Source: Actinacidiphila yanglinensis (GTDB lineage Bacteria; Actinomycetota; Actinomycetes; Streptomycetales; Streptomycetaceae). From it: a stretch of DNA of 64,000 nt. The notes beneath the pieces were generated by a model, which was not told the DNA's origin, made no database searches, and worked only from the letters and a program-made list of their open reading frames with translations. A program made the position numbers and the translations under genes. Positions 34,012 to 43,129 of the stretch are shown piece by piece. The stretch covers positions 186,001-250,000 of the forward strand of contig NZ_FNVU01000002.1 in assembly GCF_900107965.1 (NCBI RefSeq). Reading direction: 5' to 3'. Each line of letters begins with the position of its first letter. Position 1 is the first letter of the stretch.

Positions 34012-35430
34012 GTGGGGAAGCACAGCGCGACAGACGGGCAGGACGACCGGGACAACAGGGACCGCCGGACACCCGAGCCGGGCGGCTTCCCGAGCGGCGG
34101 CCCGGTCCCCCCGGGTGCCCCCGGCACCGGACGGCGCCGGCGCGGCCCGGCCGAGGACAGCGACTACTTCGCGCCGCTGCGCCCCTCCGACCGCGACGAC
34201 CCCCCGCGCCCCCACCATCCGGACGACCCGTCGCGGCCGCACGACCCGGACGACCCTCCCGGCCGGCACCCCGAGCACCGCGAGCACGGTGCGTGGGGCG
34301 CCGGGGGCACCTGGCCCGCCGCCCGCTCCGCCCGCCGCGACCTGCCGTTCGACCCGGAGGACTGGGCCGCTGACTGGGCGCCGTACGACACCGCGTCCGC
34401 GATGAGTTCGCCGGCCGCGCACGGGGTGCAGCCCCGGCACGGTCAGGCCGGCCGGGTCATGCCCCGGCCGCGGCAGGAGTTCCTCGACGCCTTCGACGCG
34501 CCCCCGCCGCCGCGCCCGGTGGCGCACCCGCCACCCGGCAACGCCGAGCCCGACGACGACGGCGCGGGCGGCGCCCCCGGCACGCCGGCCGATGACGCCC
34601 CCGCTTCCGGCACCCCGGGCGGGTCCGGCCGCGGCAGGGCCCGCGCCCTCACCGGTGTCGCCGCCGCCGCGGCGCTCGCCGCGCTCGCGGTGCTGGGCGG
34701 CACCCAGTTCCACCGCGGACACCACCGTCCCGACGACGACGGCACCCCGGCCCCCGGCTCCGGCCCGTCGGCGGGCGAGACGCCGTCGGCGCCGACCACC
34801 GCACCCGCCTCGGCGAGCACCGCGACCCCCGCGTCCTACGACGAGCAGATGGCCCGGCAGTACCCGCTCGACCCCGACCTCAGCCTCTCCGGCGCCTTCA
34901 CCACGGTGCCCGGCCACCAGGCGGCGCCCGGCAAGGGGAAGGTGCTGCGCTTCCGGGTCGACGTCGAGCAGGGGCTGCGCCTCGACCCGCGGCTGTTCTC
35001 CGACACCGTCTTCAGCACCCTGAACGATCCGCGGAGTTGGGGCCACGGCGGGTCGATGACGTTCGAGCGGGTCTCCACCGGTCCGGCCGACATCGTCGTC
35101 ACCCTCGCCAGTCCGGGCACGACCGCCAAGTGGTGTGCGAAGTCCGGCCTCGACACCACCGTCGACAACGTCTCCTGCGACGCGGCGTCCACCCCGCGCA
35201 CCATGATCAACGCCTACCGCTGGGCCCAGGGCGCCGCCACCTACGGCCCGACCCGGATGCACGCCTACCGCCAGATGCTGATCAACCACGAGGTCGGCCA
35301 CCGGCTCGGCCACAACCACGTCGGCTGCCCCCGGCAGGGCGCGCTCGCGCCGGTGATGATGCAGCAGACCAAGTACCTGTCGCTGGACGGCGGGCCCACC
35401 TGCCGGCCGAACCCCTGGCCGTTCCCGTAG
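34012..35430 (+). CDS. DUF3152 membrane-anchored zinc-protease-like protein
   Basis: The 472-residue protein has a long, charged, Pro/Asp-rich cytoplasmic part with repeats such as HPDDPSRPHDPDDP, one membrane helix (ALTGVAAAAALAALAVLGG, about residue 215-235), a Pro/Thr linker and the extracellular DUF3152 domain. The domain contains HEVGHRLGHNHVGCP, a metzincin-type HExGHxLGxxH zinc site, and YRWAQGAATYGPTR. A secreted-side peptidase is therefore likely. The GTG at 34012 (VGKHSATDG) resembles the usual start of such envelope proteins; ATG 33955, overlapping the hydrolase gene, is possible. Rv3207c is the mycobacterial relative. Confidence 0.83.
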   Translation: MGKHSATDGQDDRDNRDRRTPEPGGFPSGGPVPPGAPGTGRRRRGPAEDSDYFAPLRPSDRDDPPRPHHPDDPSRPHDPDDPPGRHPEHREHGAWGAGGTWPAARSARRDLPFDPEDWAADWAPYDTASAMSSPAAHGVQPRHGQAGRVMPRPRQEFLDAFDAPPPPRPVAHPPPGNAEPDDDGAGGAPGTPADDAPASGTPGGSGRGRARALTGVAAAAALAALAVLGGTQFHRGHHRPDDDGTPAPGSGPSAGETPSAPTTAPASASTATPASYDEQMARQYPLDPDLSLSGAFTTVPGHQAAPGKGKVLRFRVDVEQGLRLDPRLFSDTVFSTLNDPRSWGHGGSMTFERVSTGPADIVVTLASPGTTAKWCAKSGLDTTVDNVSCDAASTPRTMINAYRWAQGAATYGPTRMHAYRQMLINHEVGHRLGHNHVGCPRQGALAPVMMQQTKYLSLDGGPTCRPNPWPFP

Positions 35431-35451
35431 CGCTCGGGCCGCCCTCCATAA

Positions 35452-35488
35452 GTGATCCTTTGATGATCACCTTGATATGGTTTTGACA
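35452..35488 (+). promoter_or_regulatory. operator-like inverted repeat and -35 element
   Basis: GTGATC (35452-35457) and GATCAC (35465-35470) form a perfect inverted repeat with a 7-base spacer. Thirteen bases later is a perfect TTGACA (35483-35488). No convincing -10 follows at 17 bases. The place, right before a leader-peptide gene and an ABC importer, fits regulator binding (for example a GntR-type dimer). Confidence 0.45.
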
Positions 35489-35519
35489 AGTACCGGGGAA
35501 AGCGTGCACTCTTCTGAGC

Positions 35520-35615
35520 ATGTTGCGCCTCACCCGCCTCTTCGAGCACGCCGGCATCGAGCTGGCTCTCATCGGCGTGGCCGCGCACAGCGTCGCCGAC
35601 GTGCACTGTCGCTGA
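35520..35615 (+). CDS. 31-residue leader-peptide-like ORF
   Basis: From ATG 35520 to TGA 35615 a 31-codon frame reads MLRLTRLFEHAGIELALIG and ends SVADVHCR. The shape, a short basic RLTR start, an H in the middle and a Cys-Arg end, recalls the unnamed leader peptides seen ahead of sulfur-related and importer genes in Streptomyces. It ends about 200 bases before the binding-protein gene. Translation is unproved: the upstream GGGGAAAG lies some 16 bases away. Confidence 0.5.
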   Translation: MLRLTRLFEHAGIELALIGVAAHSVADVHCR

Positions 35616-35817
35616 CGACCTTCGACCCGCCGCGTAGAGGGACGCACACGCCGCCTCCGCCCGGGTCACCTCCGGCTGGTCCCGCCCCAGGGACATCCTT
35701 CCCACCCTTTTGTTCACGCGCGCCCAGGCGGCACGCACCCCGCCCTGCCCGACCCCCGCCCGCGCTTCGCTCGTCGAAACCGGCCGGGCGGCGGCACGGC
35801 TCGTGAAAGGTTGCACG

Positions 35818-37533
35818 ATGCGTCATCTGTCCCTCTCCTCTCGCCAACTCGGCGTGATAGCCATCGGTCTGGCCCTTGCCGGAGGGACCGTCGCCTGCGG
35901 CCCGAAGAACGGCGCCGACGCGAAGGCGAATGACGGCGCGCCCCACAAGGGCGGCACCCTCTACGTGCTCAACAACCAGCCGCAGACCAACTTCGACCCG
36001 GCGCGGCTCTACACCACCGGCGGCGGCAACATCCCCGGCCTGATCTACCGCACCCTCACCACCCGCACCCGGGCGAACGGCGCCGCCGGCAACAAGGTCG
36101 CCCCCGACCTGGCCACCGACACCGGCGAGCCCAGCAAGAACGCGACGGTGTGGACGTACCACCTCAAGGACGGCCTGAAGTACCAGGACGGCACCGCGAT
36201 CACCACCGCCGACATCAAGTACGACATCGAGCGGTCCTTCGCCCCCGAACTGTCGGGCGGCGCGCCCTACCTGCGTGACTGGCTGGTCGGCGCGGCGGAC
36301 TACCAGGGGCCGTACAAGGACCCCAAGGGCCTGTCGGCGATCGAGACGCCCGATGCGAAGACGATCGTCTTCCACCTGAACAAGCCCGAGGGCGACTTCC
36401 CGCTGCTGGCCACCCAGACCTCCTTCGCGCCGGTGCCGAAGGCGAAGGACACCGGTGCGAAGTACGCCGACCACCCGGTGTCCTCCGGCCCGTACGAGGT
36501 GGTGTCCAACGAGAACAACGGCGAACACCTCGTGCTCAAGCGGAATCCCGAGTGGTCGGCCGCGAGCGACAGCCAGCGCAAGGCGTACCCGGACACCATC
36601 GACGTGCAGTCCGGGCTGGACCAGGCCGTGATCAACCAGCGGCTGTCGGCCGGGGTCGGCAAGGACGCGGACGCGGTCACCACCGACACCAACCTCGGCC
36701 CGGCCGAACTCGCCAAGATCTCCGGGGACAAGAGCCTGGCCTCGCGGGTCGGCACCGGCCACTTCGGCTACACCGACTACCTCGCCTTCAACCCGAAGGT
36801 GAAGCCGTTCGACAACATCAAGGTGCGCGAGGCCATCGCCTACGCGATCAACCGCACCACCGTCGTGAACGCGCAGGGCGGTTCCTCGCTCAACGACCCG
36901 GCCACCACCTTCCTGCCCACCCAGGCGGCCTTCGGCTACACGCCGTACGACCCCTTCCCCGCGGGCACGACCGGTGACCCGGCCAAGGCGAAGGAGCTGC
37001 TGAAGGAGGCCGGTTACCCGCACGGCCTGACCATCAGCCTCACCCACGACACCGACAAGGGCGGCGAGCAGGGGCCCGAGGTGGCCACCGCGATCCAGGA
37101 GGCGCTCAAGCTCGCCGGGATCACTGTCAAGCTCGACGGCGAGGAGCACAACGCCTACGAGGACAAGGTGCACACGGTGAAGTCCGAGCCCGGCGCGTTC
37201 CTCGCCGGCTGGGGTGCGGACTGGCCGTCCGGCGGTCCCTTCCTCGGCCCGATCTTCGACGGCCGGCAGATCGTCACCGACGGCGCGAACTTCAACAACG
37301 CCCAGCTGAACGACCCCGCGGTGAACAGCGAGATCGACGCCATCAACAAGATCACCGACCTGAAGACGGCGGCGGCCCGCTGGGGCGCGCTGGACAAGAA
37401 GATCGGCGCGCAGGCCCTCACCGTCCCGCTCTACCACCCGGTCTACAAGCGGCTGTTCGGCAAGGACATCAAGAACGTCGTGATCAGCGACTGGACCGGT
37501 GTGCTCGACGTGGCCCAGGTCGCGGTGAAGTGA
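35818..37533 (+). CDS. ABC transporter substrate-binding lipoprotein, peptide/nickel type
   Basis: The 571-residue lipoprotein has a signal ending at the lipobox GTVAC (C27) and the family 5 solute-binding pattern: GGTLYVLNNQPQTNFDPAR, LKDGLKYQDGTAITTADIKYDIERSF, SSGPYEV, YLAFNPKVKPFDNIKVREAIAYAI and FLAGWGADWPS. It should bind oligopeptides or similar ligands outside the cell and deliver them to the two permeases that follow. The ATG at 35818 has GAAAGG 8 bases upstream. It opens an operon in which the next gaps are 4, -1 and -4 bases. Confidence 0.92.
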   Translation: MRHLSLSSRQLGVIAIGLALAGGTVACGPKNGADAKANDGAPHKGGTLYVLNNQPQTNFDPARLYTTGGGNIPGLIYRTLTTRTRANGAAGNKVAPDLATDTGEPSKNATVWTYHLKDGLKYQDGTAITTADIKYDIERSFAPELSGGAPYLRDWLVGAADYQGPYKDPKGLSAIETPDAKTIVFHLNKPEGDFPLLATQTSFAPVPKAKDTGAKYADHPVSSGPYEVVSNENNGEHLVLKRNPEWSAASDSQRKAYPDTIDVQSGLDQAVINQRLSAGVGKDADAVTTDTNLGPAELAKISGDKSLASRVGTGHFGYTDYLAFNPKVKPFDNIKVREAIAYAINRTTVVNAQGGSSLNDPATTFLPTQAAFGYTPYDPFPAGTTGDPAKAKELLKEAGYPHGLTISLTHDTDKGGEQGPEVATAIQEALKLAGITVKLDGEEHNAYEDKVHTVKSEPGAFLAGWGADWPSGGPFLGPIFDGRQIVTDGANFNNAQLNDPAVNSEIDAINKITDLKTAAARWGALDKKIGAQALTVPLYHPVYKRLFGKDIKNVVISDWTGVLDVAQVAVK

Positions 37534-37537
37534 CGCC

Positions 37538-38608
37538 GTGACGGTCGAAACCCTCTCGGCCCTGGACGGTGCGGCGGGCGGTGCCGCCGCACCGCCCGCC
37601 GGGGCCCGGCAGATCTGGCGACGGCTGCGCGTCCAGCGCGCGGCGCTCGCCGGGGGCGTCGTCATCGTCCTGCTGGTCCTGGTCGCGCTCGCCGCGCCGC
37701 TGTTCGCGGCCGTCGAGGGCCAGGACACCACCACCTACCACTCCGGCCTGCTGAACTCGGCGGCCGGCGCGGTGCCCTACGGCTCCTTCGGCGGCGTCAG
37801 CGCGCAGCACTGGCTCGGCATCGAACCCGGCACCGGCCGCGACCTGTTCGCGCGGCTCGTCTACGGTGCCCGCACCTCGCTGGGGGTCGCCATCGGCGCC
37901 ACCGTGCTCCAGGTGCTGATCGGCAGCGCGTTCGGGCTCGCCGCAGGGCTCGGCAACCGTTTCGCGGACGGCCTGCTCAGCCGGATCACCGACGTGTTCG
38001 TCACGCTGCCCGCGCTGGTCTTCGCCATCGCCCTGCTGGCGGTGGTGCCGAGCGGCTTCCCCCGGCCGGTCCTGCTCGCGCTCGTGCTCGGGCTGATCTC
38101 CTGGGGCAGCATCGCGAAGATCGTCCGGGTCCAGGTGCTCGCCCAGAAGTCGCTGGACTACGTGGCCGCGTCCCGGCTCGCCGGCTCCAGCACGTGGCGC
38201 ACCGCACGGCGGGAGTTGCTGCCCTCGCTGGTGGCACCCGTGCTCACCTACGCGGCGATCCTGCTGCCCAGCAACATCACGTCCGAGGCCGGGCTCTCCT
38301 TCCTCGGTATCGGCGTCAACCCGCCCACCTCCTCATGGGGCCAGATGCTCTCCACCGCCTCCACCTGGTACCAGGCCGACTCCGCCTACGTACTGCTGCC
38401 GGCGGCGCTGCTCTTCGCCACGGTGCTGGCCTTCACCGTCTTCGCGGACGGGATACGGGTCGCCCTCGACCCGCGTGCGGCCAGCCGGCTGCGGGTCGGG
38501 ACGAAGCGGCGGGAGCGCGTGGCCGCGGTACCGGCGGGAGCGGCGGCGGACACAGCGGCGGTTGCCGTGCCGGACGCCGCGTCGGACGACGAGGACGGCA
38601 CCGCGTGA
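37538..38608 (+). CDS. ABC permease, DppC/OppC type
   Basis: The 356-residue inner-membrane permease has an N-terminal helix after RQIWRRLRVQRAALAGG, the family loop WLGIEPGTGRDLFARLVYGARTSL, and the EAA-like ATPase contact VLAQKSLDYVAASRLAGSS. A 50-residue Ala-rich, charged tail (KRRERVAAVPAGAAADT) is an addition. GTG start 37538, 4 bases after the upstream stop. The usual order places the DppB-type gene first; here the DppC-type gene precedes it, which is common in Streptomyces. Confidence 0.9.
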   Translation: MTVETLSALDGAAGGAAAPPAGARQIWRRLRVQRAALAGGVVIVLLVLVALAAPLFAAVEGQDTTTYHSGLLNSAAGAVPYGSFGGVSAQHWLGIEPGTGRDLFARLVYGARTSLGVAIGATVLQVLIGSAFGLAAGLGNRFADGLLSRITDVFVTLPALVFAIALLAVVPSGFPRPVLLALVLGLISWGSIAKIVRVQVLAQKSLDYVAASRLAGSSTWRTARRELLPSLVAPVLTYAAILLPSNITSEAGLSFLGIGVNPPTSSWGQMLSTASTWYQADSAYVLLPAALLFATVLAFTVFADGIRVALDPRAASRLRVGTKRRERVAAVPAGAAADTAAVAVPDAASDDEDGTA

Positions 38609-39597
38609 TGGCCCGCTTCGCCGTACGCCGGCTGCTGCAGGCCGTCCTGGTCCTGCTCGTGCTGGCCGCCGTGCTCTACGCCGTGTTCTACCTCGCGCCC
38701 GGCGACGCCGCCCGGCTCGCCTGCGGCCCCAAGTGCTCCACCGCCACGGTCGCGCAGATCAGGGAGCAGATGGGGCTCAACGACCCGGTGTACGTGCAGT
38801 TCTGGCACTTCCTGCAGGGCATCCTCGCCGGCCACGACTACAGCACCGGCGCCGGGACGCTGCACTGCGCCGCGCCCTGCCTCGGCCAGTCCTACCGGAC
38901 CGGCGACCTCGTCAGCCACATCATCGCCGAACGGCTGCCCGCCACCGCGTCGCTGGCGCTGGGCGCGATGGTGCTGTGGCTGGCCATCGGCATCGGCACC
39001 GGGCTGCTGTCCGCCCTGCGGCGCGGCACGATCGTCGAGCGCCTGCTGACCGGCTTCACGCTGGTCGGCGTCGCCACCCCGGTCTTCATCACCGGCATCC
39101 TGCTGCTCCTGCTCTTCTGCTCCTGGCTGCAGTGGCTGCCGTACCCGACGTACGTCCCGCTCACCGACGACCCGCAGCAGTGGGCCTGGAACCTGCTGCT
39201 GCCCTGGCTCGCGCTCGCGCTGGTCGAGGCGGCGAAGTACGCCCGCCTGACGCGCAGTTCGATGCTGGAGACGCTCGCGGAGGACCACATCCGGACCTTC
39301 CGCGCGTACGGCGTCCGGGAGGGGGCGATCGTCCGGCGGCACGCGCTGCGCGGCGCGCTCACCCCGGTGATCGCGCTGTCCGCCCTGGACCTGGGCACCA
39401 TGTTCGGCGGCGCGCTGCTGACGGAGACGCTGTTCGGCATCCCCGGCCTCGGCCAGCAACTCGTGCAGTCGGTGCAGTTGAAGGACCTGCCGGTGGTGGT
39501 GGGGATCGTGCTGGTGATGGGGCTCGCCGTGGTGGTCGCGAACGCGGTCGCCGACGTGGTGTACGCGGTGGCCGACCGACGGGTGGTACTGACATGA
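38608..39597 (+). CDS. ABC permease, DppB/OppB type
   Basis: The 329-residue permease begins MARFAVRRLLQAVLVLLVL and shows FYLAPGD, QIREQMGLNDPVYVQF, ATPVFITGILLLLLF and the ATPase contact MLETLAEDHIRTFRAYGVRE. The outer loop between the first two helices has two cysteine pairs (ACGPKC and HCAAPC) that could form disulfides. The ATG overlaps the upstream stop (TGATG). Together with the DppC-type protein it forms the channel for the peptide-type substrate. Confidence 0.9.
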   Translation: MARFAVRRLLQAVLVLLVLAAVLYAVFYLAPGDAARLACGPKCSTATVAQIREQMGLNDPVYVQFWHFLQGILAGHDYSTGAGTLHCAAPCLGQSYRTGDLVSHIIAERLPATASLALGAMVLWLAIGIGTGLLSALRRGTIVERLLTGFTLVGVATPVFITGILLLLLFCSWLQWLPYPTYVPLTDDPQQWAWNLLLPWLALALVEAAKYARLTRSSMLETLAEDHIRTFRAYGVREGAIVRRHALRGALTPVIALSALDLGTMFGGALLTETLFGIPGLGQQLVQSVQLKDLPVVVGIVLVMGLAVVVANAVADVVYAVADRRVVLT

Positions 39598-41276
39598 CGC
39601 TGGTGGAAGTCTCCGACCTGCGGGTGGAGTTCCCGACCGGGGGAGCGGCCGTCCCCGCCGTCGACGGGCTCGGCTTCACCCTCGACGAGGGCGAGGCGCT
39701 CGGCCTGGTCGGCGAGTCCGGGTCCGGCAAGAGCGCGACCGCGTACGCGCTGCTCGGGCTGCACCGCGGCACCGGGGCACGGGTCTCCGGCACGGTGCGG
39801 GTCGCCGGTACGGACGTGCTCGCCGCCTCCGACGAGGAACTGCGGCGGCTGCGCGGCCGGGTGGCCGCCATGGTCTTCCAGGACCCGCTGTCGTCCCTGG
39901 ACCCGTACTACGCCGTCGGCGACCAGATCGCCGAGGTCCACCGGGTCCACCACCGCGTGTCACGGGCCGCCGCCCGGGCCCGGGCCGTCGAGGTGCTCCG
40001 GCGGGTCGGCATCCCCGATGCCGCGCGCCGGGCCCGGTCCCGGCCGCACGAGTTCAGCGGCGGCATGCGGCAACGGGCGCTGATCGCCATGGCACTGGCG
40101 TGCGAGCCGCGCGTGCTCATCGCCGACGAGCCGACCACCGCCCTCGACGTCACCGTCCAGGCGCAGATCCTCGACCTCCTGCACGAACTGCGGTCCGAGG
40201 AGGGGCTCGCGCTGCTGCTCGTCACCCACGACCTCGGGGTGGCGGCCGGGAACGTCGACCGGCTGCTGGTCATGCGCAACGGCTCGGCCGTGGAACACGG
40301 TCCGGTGGCGGAGGTGCTGCGCGCCCCCGAACACGCCTACACGCGCGCCCTGGTGACGGCGGTGCCCCAGGTGGACGCCGCGCCGGACCGGGTGTCCGCG
40401 CAGCCGGCGGCCGGACCCGGCCCCTCCGGACGGGGCGAGGTACTGCTCGAAGCCGTCGGCCTGCGCCGGGAGTTCGGGCGCGGGCGGAACACGGTCGTCG
40501 CCGTGCAGGACGCCACGTTCACCGTGCGCGCCGGTGAGACGGTGGGCGTGGTGGGCGAGAGCGGCAGCGGGAAGACCACCCTCGGCCGGATGCTGGTCCG
40601 CCTGCTGGACCCGACCGCGGGCGAGATCCGCTACCGCGGCAGGGACATCTCCTCTCTCGGCGACCGGGCGCTGCGCCCGCTGCGCCGCGAGTTGCAGATG
40701 GTCTTCCAGGACCCCGTCTCCTCGCTCAACCCCCGCCGCAGCATCGGCGAATCGATCGCCGACCCGCTGCGCGCGGCCGGCGAGCTGACCGACAAGGCCG
40801 TCGTCACGAAGGTGAAGGACCTGCTGGAGCGGGTCGGCCTGGAGCCGGACTGGTACCACCGCTATCCGCACGAGTTCAGCGGAGGGCAGCGCCAACGCGT
40901 CGGCATCGCCAGGGCGTTGGCGCCGGACCCGAAGCTCGTCGTGTGCGACGAGCCGGTGTCGGCGCTGGACGTCACCACACAGGCGCAAGTGGTGAGCCTG
41001 CTGGGCGAGTTGCAGCGGGACCTCGGGCTGTCGCTGGTGTTCGTCGCGCACGACCTGGCCGTGGTGCGGCAGGTCAGCGACCGGGTCGCGGTGATGCGCG
41101 ACGGCCGGATCGTGGAGACGGGCACGGTGGACGAGGTCTACGAGTCGCCGCAGGACCCCTACACCAAGGGCCTGCTGGCCGCCGTGCCCGTGCTGGACCA
41201 GGCCGAGTCGGCCGCGCGCAGGGAGGCGCGGCGGGCGCCGGACGAGACCCCGGCACCGGCTCCCCGGGTCGGGTAA
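39594..41276 (+). CDS. ABC ATPase with two fused domains, DppD-DppF type
   Basis: The 560-residue protein contains both ATPase halves that are usually separate. Half one: Walker A GESGSGKSA (about residue 40), signature SGGMRQRALIAMAL and Walker B VLIADEPTTALD. Half two (from about residue 280): GESGSGKTT, SGGQRQRVGIARAL and LVVCDEPVSALD. Each half ends with the oligopeptide-transporter C-terminal sequence (PEHAYTRALVTAVP; PQDPYTKGLLAAVP). It overlaps the upstream gene by four bases (ATGA) and completes a full importer operon. A hairpin follows. Confidence 0.93.
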   Translation: MTLVEVSDLRVEFPTGGAAVPAVDGLGFTLDEGEALGLVGESGSGKSATAYALLGLHRGTGARVSGTVRVAGTDVLAASDEELRRLRGRVAAMVFQDPLSSLDPYYAVGDQIAEVHRVHHRVSRAAARARAVEVLRRVGIPDAARRARSRPHEFSGGMRQRALIAMALACEPRVLIADEPTTALDVTVQAQILDLLHELRSEEGLALLLVTHDLGVAAGNVDRLLVMRNGSAVEHGPVAEVLRAPEHAYTRALVTAVPQVDAAPDRVSAQPAAGPGPSGRGEVLLEAVGLRREFGRGRNTVVAVQDATFTVRAGETVGVVGESGSGKTTLGRMLVRLLDPTAGEIRYRGRDISSLGDRALRPLRRELQMVFQDPVSSLNPRRSIGESIADPLRAAGELTDKAVVTKVKDLLERVGLEPDWYHRYPHEFSGGQRQRVGIARALAPDPKLVVCDEPVSALDVTTQAQVVSLLGELQRDLGLSLVFVAHDLAVVRQVSDRVAVMRDGRIVETGTVDEVYESPQDPYTKGLLAAVPVLDQAESAARREARRAPDETPAPAPRVG

Positions 41277-41323
41277 ACGTCCGGCCTTCGGGAAAGTTAC
41301 GACGCTTCACCCCTTTTGGTGGC

Positions 41324-41345
41324 TCGGCGGACAACCGTCCGCCGA
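41324..41345 (+). terminator. hairpin after the ABC importer operon
   Basis: TCGGCGGAC (41324-41332) and GTCCGCCGA (41337-41345) form a perfect 9-bp stem with an AACC loop, 48 bases after the ATPase stop. No T-run follows. It divides the importer operon from the glycosyltransferase operon. Confidence 0.6.
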
Positions 41346-41468
41346 AGCACCGTTGTCCCGGCATAGCGTGCTTCGCGCCGGACCGGTACAGCCGCCGCGC
41401 CGCAGGACCGCGCAGCACCCCGACCCGGCAGTGACCGCACATCCGGCACGCCGAGAGGGGGCGCACTC

Positions 41469-43121
41469 GTGCGCATCGCACTACTCACCGAGGGTGGTTA
41501 CCCGTATGCGCGAGGTGAAGGAGGTGCGTGGTGCGACCGCCTGGTGCGCGGCCTCGCCCACCACGACTTCGACGTGTACGCGCTCAGCAGGTCGCCGCGG
41601 ACCGAGGCCGGCGGCCGGGTGGACCCGCCCCCGCCGGTCCAGCGGGTCAGGGCGGAGCGGCTGTGGGGCGAGCCGCCGGCCCCGGTGCGCGGCGGCGGCC
41701 GGGCCGAACGCAAGGCCAGGCGGGCCGCGTTCCGCTGGCACTTCGGCGACCTGGCGGCCGCGCTGGCCGGTGCCCCGGACAGCGCCGACCGGCGCCGCCC
41801 GGTCCAGGTCCGGGACCGGGCCGACCGGTTCGCGGCCGGGCTGTACGGCCTCGCCGAACTGGCCGCCGAACACGGCGGACTGCCCGAGCTGATACGGAGC
41901 GAGGACGCCCTCACCGCACTTGAGGCGGCCTGCCGCGCGCCCGGCGTACGCCCTCTGCTCGGGGACATCGGCGTCACCGAACTCCTCGCCGTGGCCGCCC
42001 TGCTGGAGCACCAGCTGCGCCCGCTGTCCCTGCCCTGGTACGGGCCAGGCGAGCTGGGCTCGGCCGACCTGTGCCACGCCGTCTCCGGCGGGCCGGCCAC
42101 GCTGCCGGGGCTGCTGGCCAAGCGCTTCTGCGGCACGCCGCTGATCGTCACGGAGTACACGGTGCGGGTGCGCGAGGCGCTGCTCGCGCACCGCGCGGCC
42201 GGGCTGACCCCGGCGGTACGCGTCCTGCTCGGCGACTACCACCGCCTGCTGGCCGGCGAGTCCTACCGGCAGGCCGCACTCGTCACGCCCGGCTCCACCC
42301 ACGTACGCCGCTGGCAGGAGCGCTGCGGCGCGCCCGCCGACCGGATCCGCACCGTCCACCCCGGTATCGACGCGGGCCGGTTCGCCCGGGCCGGGGAGGA
42401 GGCGGAGGCGGAGGCGAGGCGGCCCGCCGCGCACACCGACCCCACCGTCGCGTGGGTCGGCCGGGCGGACCCCGCGAAGGACCTCGTCGCGCTGCTGCAC
42501 GCCTTCCACGCGATACAGGCCGAGGAGCCGCAGGCGCGGCTGAGGATCTTCCACGCGCCCGTCACCGACGAGCGCTGCGCCGGATACCTCGGGCACTGCC
42601 GGAGCCTGGCCGCCCAGCTCTTCCCCGACGAGGCCGCCCACCCGCATGCCGTCGGGGAGAGTCCGGTCACCTTCGAGGAGATCGGCTCGCCGGGCGCGCC
42701 CGAACCCGCGGACGCCTACGCGGCGGGCGACGTCGTCCTGCTCAGCAGCAGCGCCGAGGGCTTCCCGCTCAACCTGGTCGAGGCGATGTTCTGCGGTCGC
42801 CCGACGGTCTCCACGGACGTCGGCGCGGTCCGCGAGGTGATCGGCGGCACCGGGCTGATCGTCCCCCCGCGCAACCCGCGCGCGCTCGCCGACGCCGCGC
42901 TCGAACTCCTCCGCGGACCCGAGCGCGCCACCCGCCTCGGCGCGGCCGCCCGGGAGCGCGCGCTCGCCCTGTTCACCGTCACCACCTGCGTGCACGCCTT
43001 CCGCGACGCCTACCTCTCGGTCGTCGCCCGCCACCCCGTCCCCCGCGAACCCCTGCACGACGCCACCGGAGCGCCCCGCCCCTTCGTCGCCCCCGCGGAA
43101 GCCCTCACCCCCTGCCGCTAG
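41469..43121 (+). CDS. PelF-like GT4 glycosyltransferase (DUF3492)
   Basis: The 550-residue protein has the PelF organisation: an N-terminal DUF3492-type domain starting RIALLTEGGYPYARGEGGAWCDRLV, where the GEGGAWC loop is diagnostic, and a GT-B C-terminal half with TVAWVGRADPAKDLVALLHAF (donor-side phosphate binding) and LSSSAEGFPLNLVEAMFCGRP (the GT4 EX7E motif). PelF of Gram-negative bacteria polymerises the UDP-linked amino-sugar polymer Pel. The substrate here is inferred by homology only. It is cytoplasmic, starts at GTG 41469 after GAGAGGGGG, and opens a five-gene operon. Confidence 0.85.
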   Translation: MRIALLTEGGYPYARGEGGAWCDRLVRGLAHHDFDVYALSRSPRTEAGGRVDPPPPVQRVRAERLWGEPPAPVRGGGRAERKARRAAFRWHFGDLAAALAGAPDSADRRRPVQVRDRADRFAAGLYGLAELAAEHGGLPELIRSEDALTALEAACRAPGVRPLLGDIGVTELLAVAALLEHQLRPLSLPWYGPGELGSADLCHAVSGGPATLPGLLAKRFCGTPLIVTEYTVRVREALLAHRAAGLTPAVRVLLGDYHRLLAGESYRQAALVTPGSTHVRRWQERCGAPADRIRTVHPGIDAGRFARAGEEAEAEARRPAAHTDPTVAWVGRADPAKDLVALLHAFHAIQAEEPQARLRIFHAPVTDERCAGYLGHCRSLAAQLFPDEAAHPHAVGESPVTFEEIGSPGAPEPADAYAAGDVVLLSSSAEGFPLNLVEAMFCGRPTVSTDVGAVREVIGGTGLIVPPRNPRALADAALELLRGPERATRLGAAARERALALFTVTTCVHAFRDAYLSVVARHPVPREPLHDATGAPRPFVAPAEALTPCR

Positions 43122-43129
43122 GAGTCCTC

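Noticed and set aside
34190..34290. Short direct repeats (GACGACCC/CACGACCCGGACGACCC) as a possible tandem-repeat or CRISPR-like element
   Set aside because: They lie inside the DUF3152 gene and encode its disordered PDDP-rich segment; there are no regular spacers.
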